Shown: positions 1 to 5,552 of the stretch, piece after piece
How positions within the stretch are numbered: position 1 is the stretch's first letter
Layout: each line of letters begins with the position of its first letter
Assembly: GCA_937920335.1 (NCBI GenBank)
Contig: CALGUT010000298.1
Coordinates: forward strand, 1-5,552
Direction: 5' to 3'
DNA length: 5,552 nucleotides
From: an uncultured Opitutales bacterium
GTDB taxonomy: Bacteria; Verrucomicrobiota; Verrucomicrobiia; Opitutales; UBA2995
Program-made: the position numbers and the translations under genes
Notes under the pieces: generated by a model
The model's input: only the letters and a program-made list of their open reading frames with translations
Databases searched by the model: none
Told to the model about the DNA's origin: nothing

Positions 1-345
1 CCTCAAGCCAGAGCTCTCCGAAAGCACGTGGATACACTTCAAGAATCGCATCCTGAAGCCGGCATTATCGTGCTCGGTGATATGAACGACTTCGAATTCT
101 CAACGGCTATAAAATTACTTACCCAAGGTAACCAAGGACTGGTTAACCTCATGGAAACAGTGCCTCTGGAAAACCGCTACACCTATATTTACCAAGGGGT
201 TTCTCAGATTCTGGATCATATCCTAGTCAGTCAAAACCTGGTATCCCGCTCGAACATCCATGTAGCCCATGTCAATTCCGACATGAGCGAGGCAAATCGG
301 TCAAGCGATCACGATCCAGTACTCGCATGGTTAGCAACTCCATAA
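1..345 (+). CDS. Endonuclease/exonuclease/phosphatase (EEP) family protein, C-terminal part (5' end outside window)
   Basis: The frame is open from the first base, so the gene is cut by the window edge; the GTG at 28 is only an internal valine codon and not a credible start. The 114 visible residues are the second half of a DNase I-like EEP fold. They show GDMNDF (visible residues 26-31, with the catalytic Asp/Asn pair), YTYIYQGVSQILDHILVS (60-77, the Asp-His substrate and metal region) and SDHDPV (102-107, the catalytic His with its Asp partner). This family hydrolyses phosphodiester or phosphomonoester bonds using a divalent metal. The GDMNDF...YxYxYQGxSQxLDHIL...SDHDPV pattern most resembles the secreted or extracellular nuclease branch. 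No signal peptide can be judged because the N-terminus is missing. The protein ends directly after the fold, with no C-terminal sorting or anchor domain. Substrate is unknown; a phosphatase or other EEP enzyme remains possible. Confidence 0.85.
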   Translation, partial: PQARALRKHVDTLQESHPEAGIIVLGDMNDFEFSTAIKLLTQGNQGLVNLMETVPLENRYTYIYQGVSQILDHILVSQNLVSRSNIHVAHVNSDMSEANRSSDHDPVLAWLATP

Positions 346-467
346 TTACATCCCTGTTCGTACTAGATTTTCCTTGTCGCAATGGTTTCCGTTCCATGAA
401 ATCAACGCCCAAGACCCAACCTACCAAATCCTGTTTTATCCCTTTATATCCTACCTGTTTTTAGCTA
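346..467 (+). promoter_or_regulatory. Intergenic gap, probable promoter region of parE-parC
   Basis: This is a 122-base non-coding stretch between the nuclease stop codon and the parE ATG. It is the only sizeable gap upstream of the topoisomerase operon, so the promoter is inferred to lie here unless transcription reads through from upstream. The best -10-like hexamer I see is TATATC at 445-450, which would give a leader of only about 11 bases, but it has no good -35 partner at 17 bases. TTGTCG at 374-379 resembles a -35 element but has no matching -10. The last 20 bases before parE are pyrimidine-rich and contain no Shine-Dalgarno sequence. No convincing terminator hairpin with a T-run follows the nuclease gene. 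The exact promoter position is unproven. Confidence 0.25.
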
Positions 468-2342
468 ATGGCTGAACCCGTTTACGACGAAAAGTCAATC
501 AAGTCGCTGGACTGGAGAGAACATATACGTCTCCGCCCCGGCATGTACATTGGAAATGTAACCGGTAAAGGGACATCGGCTGATGAAGGGCTTTACGTTC
601 TCATCAAAGAAGTCGCCGACAACTGCCTGGATGAATACATGATGGGTTACGGCAAGCGGATAGAGATCTCCGTTAAAGACGGTGTTGTTTCCGTACGTGA
701 CTACGGTCGCGGCATTCCCCTCGGCAAAGTCGTCGAGTGCGTTAGCAAAATAAACACCGGCGGCAAATACGATTCCGAAGCCTTTCAAAAATCTATCGGA
801 TTGAACGGTGTCGGAACGAAAGCAGTAAATGCGCTTTCAGAATCGTTTAAGGTAGAGGCCTTCCGGGATGGAAAAACGGTCGCCGCCGAGTTCACAAGAG
901 GTATACTCAACAAGGAGGACAAGAAACCGAAAGCGAGTGAAGAAAAATCCGGTACCCTCGTAACGTTCATTCCAGATAAAGACATCTTTGGTGACTACAC
1001 ACTCCGCAAGGAACACATAGAGAAACTCATCTGGAACTACGCCTACCTGAATACTGGACTCACCTTGGTCTACAACGGTGAGCGGTATCATTCTAAAAAT
1101 GGCCTCGAAGATTTATTGACCGAAAATCTCGAATCGGAACCCAACTATCCGATCATTCATTTTAAGGAAGAAGATATCGAAATCGCCTTCACCCATACGA
1201 ACCAATACGGCGAAGATTATTTCTCATTCGTAAACGGGCAACACACCACACTGGGCGGAACTCATGAGGCCTGCTTTAAACAGGCTCTGGTAGAGACCCT
1301 TCGCGGGTTCTTTAAAAAAGACTATCATGTATCAGATGTTCGAAGCGGTATCGTAGGCGCTGTGGCAATACGAGTACAGGAGCCGACTTTCGAAAGTCAG
1401 ACCAAGGTAAAGCTGGGAAGTGATACCTTTGGACCAGATGGCCCTAGTATCCGTCAAGGCATTACAAACTTCCTCAAGCGTGAGCTGGACAATTATCTCC
1501 ACAAGAACCCACAAGCCGCTGAAGCGATCAAGAAGCGGATTCTGCAAAGCGAGCGCGAACGCACTGAGCTTAAAGGTATCCAGAAGATAGCAAAAGAGCG
1601 CGCTAAGAAAGCGAAGGTGGTTAACAAGAAGCTACGCGACTGCAAAGCACACTTTAACTCCAAACACAAAGAAGCAGAAAATAGCTGCGTGTTTATCACC
1701 GAAGGTGATTCCGCATCAGGCTCGATTACAAAATCAAGAGACCCTATTACCCAGGCAGTATTTTCACTCCGCGGAAAACCTCTCAACACGTTTGGAATGA
1801 AACGACGAGTGATTTACGAGAACGAGGAATTCTACCTGCTTCAGAATGCCTTAGACATTGAGGACGGTCTCGAAAACCTACGTTATAACAAAATTATATT
1901 GGCGACTGACGCTGACGTTGACGGGTTTCACATTCGCATCTTGCTCATGTGCTACTTCCTTCAATTTTTTCCAGAAATGGTGAGAAGGGGTCACCTTTAT
2001 ATCTTACAAACACCCCTGTTTCGTGTTCGGAATAAGAAAGCGACCATTTACTGTTACTCTGAAGAAGAAAAACGCCAAGCAACTTCAACTCTAAGCGGCA
2101 AAGTCGAGATTACCCGCTTTAAAGGTTTGGGCGAAATTTCACCATCTGAGTTTAAACAGTTCATAGGTGACAACATGCGTCTGGAACCGGTTATCATTGG
2201 AAAGAACGCTCACTTGAATGACATGCTGGGATTCTACATGGGCAAGAACACTCCCGAACGAAAAGACTTTATCGTCGATAACCTAATCGTCGAAGAGCCG
2301 ATCAACGAAAGCGCCGAAGCGTCTCAAGCGCTGTCCGCATAA
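468..2342 (+). CDS. parE: DNA topoisomerase IV subunit B (ParE-type, ATPase and TOPRIM subunit)
   Basis: This is the ATP-binding subunit of a type IIA topoisomerase, which with ParC decatenates and relaxes DNA. At 624 residues it matches ParE (about 630) and lacks the large insertion of long proteobacterial GyrB. The domains run in family order. First is the GHKL ATPase, with RPGMYIG (23-29), EVADN (Glu48 as general base, Asn52 for metal), DYGRGIP (78-84), the ATP lid around GLNGVGTKAVNAL (111-123) and Arg133 at the coumarin-contact position. Next is the transducer, with QTKVKLGS (311-318) whose Lys313 reaches the ATP phosphates. Then comes TOPRIM, with EGDSASGS (Glu412), SLRGKPLN (433-440) and DADVDG (Asp481, Asp483, Asp485), followed by RFKGLGEISP (550-559) and the C-terminal NTPERKDFIVDN (594-605). 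The EGDSASGS and DGFHIR variants fit the Bacteroidota/Verrucomicrobiota ParE branch. The ATG at 468 fits the family N-terminus, though no Shine-Dalgarno is visible. It is the first gene of an operon with parC, 6 bases downstream. A gyrB role cannot be fully excluded, but the partner lacks a GyrA box. Confidence 0.93.
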   Translation: MAEPVYDEKSIKSLDWREHIRLRPGMYIGNVTGKGTSADEGLYVLIKEVADNCLDEYMMGYGKRIEISVKDGVVSVRDYGRGIPLGKVVECVSKINTGGKYDSEAFQKSIGLNGVGTKAVNALSESFKVEAFRDGKTVAAEFTRGILNKEDKKPKASEEKSGTLVTFIPDKDIFGDYTLRKEHIEKLIWNYAYLNTGLTLVYNGERYHSKNGLEDLLTENLESEPNYPIIHFKEEDIEIAFTHTNQYGEDYFSFVNGQHTTLGGTHEACFKQALVETLRGFFKKDYHVSDVRSGIVGAVAIRVQEPTFESQTKVKLGSDTFGPDGPSIRQGITNFLKRELDNYLHKNPQAAEAIKKRILQSERERTELKGIQKIAKERAKKAKVVNKKLRDCKAHFNSKHKEAENSCVFITEGDSASGSITKSRDPITQAVFSLRGKPLNTFGMKRRVIYENEEFYLLQNALDIEDGLENLRYNKIILATDADVDGFHIRILLMCYFLQFFPEMVRRGHLYILQTPLFRVRNKKATIYCYSEEEKRQATSTLSGKVEITRFKGLGEISPSEFKQFIGDNMRLEPVIIGKNAHLNDMLGFYMGKNTPERKDFIVDNLIVEEPINESAEASQALSA

Positions 2343-2348
2343 TCTGTT

Positions 2349-4373
2349 ATGAGCAACGACTCTTCAGCCAACGCTGACCTGGATAAGGTTTCAGATCTTT
2401 ATAAGAAGTATTATCTCGAGTACGCATCCTATGTAATTCTCGATCGAGCGGTTCCCTCGATTCTTGATGGTCTCAAGCCGGTGCAGAGGCGGATCTTAAC
2501 GACCATGTTCAAAATGAACGATGGCCGCTTTCATAAGGTCGCCAGTATCGTGGGTGAAACCATGAAGCTCCACCCTCACGGAGATTCAGCCATCACCGAT
2601 GCACTGGTTCAAATCGCACAACGAGACTTGCTTATCGAGATGCAAGGAAACTTTGGTGACCCCGTCACAGGAGACCGGGCGGCAGCTAGTCGTTATATAG
2701 AAGCACGCCTTTCCAAATTTGCGTTAGAAATTCTCTTCAATCCGAAAACAACCGAATTCCAGGACTCTTACGACGGACGGATGAAGGAGCCTATTGTGCT
2801 TCCAGCAAAGTTCCCGCTGGCTTTGGTTCAAGGAATAGAAGGCATTGCTGTGGGATTGGCCTGCAAGATTTTTCCGCACAACTTTATAGAACTGATCGAC
2901 GCCTCCATAGCGGCTCTAAGGAAGGAGGAGTTTGTCCTGTATCCCGATTTTCCTACGGGTGGCATCGCAGATGTTTCGGAGTACAATGACGGTCTTCGAG
3001 GAGGGAGAGTACGGGTCCGTGCCGAGATTGATATCCTCAAAAAACGACAACTCGCGATACGCGAAATACCATTTAGCACCACTACCGCATCCTTGATCGA
3101 TTCGATCGTAAATGCCCGTGACAAAAATAAGATCAAGTTTGATCGGATCGAGGACCATACCGCTGAGCATGTGGAAATACTCATCACGATGTCTCCAGGT
3201 ATAGACGCTCAAACCATGATCAACGCACTCTACGCATTCACTGACTGCGAGAACTCCTTGGCGCCAAACTCCAGCATTATTGAGAACAACCGCCCAGAAT
3301 TCTTACCCGTGTCAGAGCTACTAAGAAGATCCGCAAAACACACACGGGCTCTTCTTAAACTGGAACTCGAAATCGAGCTGGGAGAATTAGAAGAAAAATG
3401 GCACCTCAGTAGTCTCGAAAAAATATTTATCGAGAATCGAATTTATCGAGACATCGAAGAGTGCACTACTTGGGAAGCTGTCATCGAAGCTATTCGCAAC
3501 GGACTGAAACCATTCCTCCATCTACTGCAGCGCGAAGTAACGGACGACGACATCGCGCGTCTGACGGAAATCAAAATCAAACGGATCTCCCGCTACGATG
3601 CCTTCCGGGCAGATGAGTATATCAAGGGGTTGGAAGATCGGATGAAAGAGGTAAAACGTCATCTTAAGAGTCTAACAAAATTCACGATCAAGTTCTACGA
3701 ATCGCTCAAGGAAAAGTATGGAGCCGGTAGAGAAAGAAAAACTGAATTGGCTTCTTTTGACCGTGTGATTGCCACCAAGGTCGCCGTTGCGAGTGAAACA
3801 CTCTACGCGAATTACAAAGACGGTTTCATCGGCACGGGTATGAAAAAAGACGACGCCGTTCTTAAGTGCTCAAGTCTTGATGATATCATAGTAATCACCC
3901 GCGATGGCAATATGCGAGTCGTCAAAGTAGCGGATAAAGTCTTCGTTGGGAAGGACATCATACACATTGCCATATTCGACAAAGACGAGAAATTCGTCTA
4001 CTCTATGATGTACCGAGACGGTAAACGTGGTTCTCTCTATGCCAAAAAATTTCAAATAGGCGGTGTAACCCGAGACAAAGAGTATCCACTTACCAAGGGA
4101 AAAGCTGGATCTAGAGTGTTCTTCTTCTCGGTAGACAAAACTGAGGCAGAAAGCCCCTTTGTTAAAGTATATCACAAACCGATTCCCCGCTTACGGAAGC
4201 TGGAAATCCCTTTCAACTTCGCTGATTTCGCGATGAAAAGCCGTGGAAGCCAAGGCAACATCATTACGAAGAACATCGTCCAACGAGTCGCAAGAGCAAC
4301 CGCAGATGAAGAGGGTACCACCGAGGAACAAGCGACCGATGCCGAGCAAAAGATCTTGGATCTTGACAGTTAG
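2349..4373 (+). CDS. parC: DNA topoisomerase IV subunit A (ParC-type, DNA cleavage subunit)
   Basis: This is the DNA breakage-reunion subunit that partners ParE. At 674 residues it is shorter than E. coli ParC (752). The N-terminal winged-helix domain has LKPVQRRIL (42-50), the quinolone-determining helix HPHGDSAITD (75-84) with Ser80 and Asp84 (the residues usual in quinolone-sensitive enzymes), and AAASRYIEARL, where Arg115 and Tyr116 are the catalytic pair; Tyr116 forms the covalent 5'-phosphate link. GIEGIAVGLACKIFPHN (162-178) is the tower segment containing the DNA-bending isoleucine. Charged helices at about 330-365 and 420-457 correspond to the C-gate coiled coil. Residues about 480-645 form a compact beta-rich C-terminal domain with repeats such as DDIIVITRDGNMRVVKV. 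I see no GyrA-box (QRRGGKG-like) motif, which argues against a supercoiling gyrase. The tail (about 651-674) is acidic. The ATG lies 6 bases after the parE stop, which suggests translational coupling, and no Shine-Dalgarno is evident. The family call is secure; ParC rather than GyrA is an inference. Confidence 0.92.
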   Translation: MSNDSSANADLDKVSDLYKKYYLEYASYVILDRAVPSILDGLKPVQRRILTTMFKMNDGRFHKVASIVGETMKLHPHGDSAITDALVQIAQRDLLIEMQGNFGDPVTGDRAAASRYIEARLSKFALEILFNPKTTEFQDSYDGRMKEPIVLPAKFPLALVQGIEGIAVGLACKIFPHNFIELIDASIAALRKEEFVLYPDFPTGGIADVSEYNDGLRGGRVRVRAEIDILKKRQLAIREIPFSTTTASLIDSIVNARDKNKIKFDRIEDHTAEHVEILITMSPGIDAQTMINALYAFTDCENSLAPNSSIIENNRPEFLPVSELLRRSAKHTRALLKLELEIELGELEEKWHLSSLEKIFIENRIYRDIEECTTWEAVIEAIRNGLKPFLHLLQREVTDDDIARLTEIKIKRISRYDAFRADEYIKGLEDRMKEVKRHLKSLTKFTIKFYESLKEKYGAGRERKTELASFDRVIATKVAVASETLYANYKDGFIGTGMKKDDAVLKCSSLDDIIVITRDGNMRVVKVADKVFVGKDIIHIAIFDKDEKFVYSMMYRDGKRGSLYAKKFQIGGVTRDKEYPLTKGKAGSRVFFFSVDKTEAESPFVKVYHKPIPRLRKLEIPFNFADFAMKSRGSQGNIITKNIVQRVARATADEEGTTEEQATDAEQKILDLDS

Positions 4374-4402
4374 AAAAAGAGGTAGGACCGTTTTTATCAG
4401 TA

Positions 4403-4479
4403 CGGGCCGTAGCTCAGCCTGGTAGAGCGCTGCGTTCGGGACGCAGAGGTCGCTGGTTCGAGTCCAGTCGGCCCGACCA
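4403..4479 (+). tRNA. tRNA-Pro, anticodon CGG
   Basis: A complete 77-base tRNA gene including an encoded CCA end (4477-4479). The acceptor arms CGGGCCG (4403-4409) and CGGCCCG (4469-4475) pair over all 7 bases and start with the C1-G72 pair typical of bacterial proline tRNAs. The D arm is GCTC/GAGC (4412-4415 with 4425-4428). The anticodon stem is CTGCG/CGCAG (4430-4434 with 4442-4446) around the loop TTCGGGA, which places CGG at 4437-4439, with G at position 37 as expected for proline. The variable loop is 5 bases. The T arm is GCTGG/CCAGT with the loop TTCGAGT (4457-4463) and one G-T wobble. It reads CCG proline codons. It starts 29 bases after parC on the same strand with no convincing promoter of its own, so processing from a parEC-tRNA transcript is possible. 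Confidence 0.97.
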
Positions 4480-4516
4480 TCAACTAGACGATCAGACAGT
4501 CACCATCCATCGTGGA

Positions 4517-5530
4517 TCAACTGGTCTTTCGAATAATCAGCTCCGGAAGTATCCAGGTTTCTGATACTCTATCTTCTTTGAAATCAGTAATAGTCGTGAC
4601 CAGTCGAGCGACTGCCTCACGGAAGAGCTTGGGGATAACCTGATCGACCGTCGTGAGTGGTGGATCGTACCAGGAGGAGATATCCAAATTGTCAAAGCCA
4701 ACCAAAGCTACATCCCCGGGCACTCGAACAGCTTGTTCCCGCAGGCAGGAGAGAGCGCCAATTACAAGTCGATCGTTCATCGCAATCCAGGCGGTTTCGG
4801 ACCTTCCGTTTTTGAGGACTGTCTTAGCTAAACTATATCCGTAGCCATAATCCTGAAGGCCAAAACCGGGAGCCGTGTAACTACATACCTGTGCTTCGTA
4901 ATCACCCCCGAATTTCTCCAAGCCCTTTTTAACGCCTTCAATACGAACCTTACCTAAGACTGGATCACTCTCGATTCCCAAAAGCGCAAACTTACGATGC
5001 CCTCTCAACCACAGGTGCTCAACAACAAGCGCCATAATTCCAGCTCGATCCAAGCTAATGGACGGAAAGGGAAGCTTGTGGATAGGATCCACCAACACCG
5101 TCGGTACCTGGGTCTGGATCAGACGCTTAATCGTCCGACTTCCAGACTCCAATGTCGAACCCACCAAAATAATTCCGTCCGTTTTCAATGAAAGGAAGTG
5201 ACGTATCACCGACTCCTCCAACTCAGGGTCACCATCAGTGAGCTCGATCATACCTTGAAAGCCCAATGCCCTCAACTCCTGTTGCAAGAAAGACATCTTC
5301 TTTGCCAGCGCTGGTGACTCAAGCTCCTGAAAGCAAACGCCAATCAATCCAGTAGCCCCCCCTCTTAAACCCCGCGCCATAGCGTTAGGTGAAAACCCCA
5401 ACTCACTGGCTGCCTCAAGAACACGAAGACGAGTCTCCTCCTTCACCTCAGGGTGTCCATTAAGGACACGAGATACCGTCCACCTTGAAAGACCGAGGTG
5501 TTTAGCGAGATCTTTTGTTGAGCTTATCAT
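4517..5530 (-). CDS. LacI/GalR-family transcriptional regulator
   Basis: This is a 337-residue repressor of the LacI family, the usual length. The N-terminal helix-turn-helix covers about residues 4-24 (TKDLAKHLGLSRWTVSRVLNG), followed by HPEVKEETRLRVLEAASELGF and the hinge helix SPNAMARGL (47-55), whose Leu55 would enter the minor groove of the operator. Residues from about 60 onward form the periplasmic-binding-protein-like sensor domain: GLIGVCFQEL begins the first strand, TDGIILVGS lies at 118-125, and VALVGFDNLDISSWYDPPLTTVDQ (274-297) is the classic C-terminal signature. Such proteins usually respond to a sugar or nucleoside and control catabolic genes; the ligand here cannot be read from sequence. 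I chose the ATG at 5530 because it places the DNA-binding motif at the usual distance. GTG at 5536 and TTG at 5542 are in-frame alternatives, and the frame stays open to the window edge. None has a clear Shine-Dalgarno. The gene converges on parC and the tRNA, so it is not part of their operon; its promoter is outside the window or at its edge. Confidence 0.92.
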   Translation of the reverse strand: MISSTKDLAKHLGLSRWTVSRVLNGHPEVKEETRLRVLEAASELGFSPNAMARGLRGGATGLIGVCFQELESPALAKKMSFLQQELRALGFQGMIELTDGDPELEESVIRHFLSLKTDGIILVGSTLESGSRTIKRLIQTQVPTVLVDPIHKLPFPSISLDRAGIMALVVEHLWLRGHRKFALLGIESDPVLGKVRIEGVKKGLEKFGGDYEAQVCSYTAPGFGLQDYGYGYSLAKTVLKNGRSETAWIAMNDRLVIGALSCLREQAVRVPGDVALVGFDNLDISSWYDPPLTTVDQVIPKLFREAVARLVTTITDFKEDRVSETWILPELIIRKTS

Positions 5531-5552
5531 GCGCACAATCAACTGGTCGAAG

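Noticed and set aside
382..397. ATGG...CCAT inverted repeat after the nuclease gene, considered as a terminator.
   Set aside because: Only a 4-base stem with an 8-base loop and no following T-run.
495..1789. Several antisense open frames of 66-98 codons across parE.
   Set aside because: They lie wholly opposite a strongly conserved coding gene, have no recognisable domains and look like composition shadows.
3095..3107. Palindrome GATCGA-T-TCGATC considered as a protein-binding site.
   Set aside because: It lies inside parC coding sequence for LIDSI, is short, and such GATC/CGAT palindromes arise readily by chance.
2828..4175. Antisense open frames of 98-119 codons across parC.
   Set aside because: No domain, no own regulatory signals, and full overlap with conserved ParC coding sequence.
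4243..4425. A 60-codon plus-strand frame overlapping the end of parC and running into the tRNA.
   Set aside because: It is an alternative frame of the parC tail and would end inside the tRNA gene; the product is low-complexity and basic with no family resemblance.
4653..5191. Two plus-strand open frames of 63-64 codons opposite the lacI-type gene.
   Set aside because: Shadows of a clear LacI-family coding region, with no domain or start signal.
4516..5548. An 11-base direct repeat ATCAACTGGTC at 4516-4526 and 5538-5548, flanking the lacI-type gene almost exactly; considered as target-site duplication or att site.
   Set aside because: A few 11-base matches are expected by chance in a window this size. 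One copy is inside the 3' coding end, there are no terminal inverted repeats or transposase or integrase gene, and the sequence is not an operator-like palindrome.

Overview
This is an ordinary chromosomal, housekeeping window from a bacterium. It carries the end of a nuclease-like gene, a two-gene type IIA topoisomerase operon (parE-parC), one proline tRNA, and a LacI-family repressor gene facing the other way. I found no mobile element, CRISPR array, phage gene or clearly new system.

Organism: the topoisomerase pair belongs to the ParE/ParC branch I associate with Bacteroidota and the Verrucomicrobiota/PVC group. Markers are EGDSASGS instead of EGDSAGGS and DVDGFHIR in ParE, and TGDRAAASRYIEARL and GIAVGLACKIFPHN in ParC. 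The LacI regulator has a helix-turn-helix reading LSRWTVSRVLNGHPEV, a style common in Opitutae-type Verrucomicrobiota. Base composition is near balanced, and the protein starts have no clear Shine-Dalgarno sequence. My best guess is a Verrucomicrobiota (Opitutae-like) genome, with Bacteroidota as the alternative. This rests on remembered family patterns, not a search.

Layout: positions 1-345 (+) hold the C-terminal part of an endonuclease/exonuclease/phosphatase (EEP) domain protein whose start lies outside the window. Positions 346-467 are a 122-base non-coding gap that probably contains the promoter of the topoisomerase operon. Positions 468-2342 (+) are parE and 2349-4373 (+) are parC, separated by 6 bases. 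A tRNA-Pro with anticodon CGG follows at 4403-4479 (+), 29 bases after parC. The lacI-type gene at 4517-5530 (-) converges on it, its stop codon lying 37 bases past the tRNA.

How they work together: ParE supplies ATP hydrolysis and the TOPRIM metal site, and ParC supplies the DNA-cleaving tyrosine. Together they form an A2B2 enzyme that passes one duplex through another, chiefly to unlink replicated chromosomes. The tRNA may share the parEC transcript. The nuclease and the regulator have no evident functional link to the topoisomerase; the regulator's targets probably lie outside the window.
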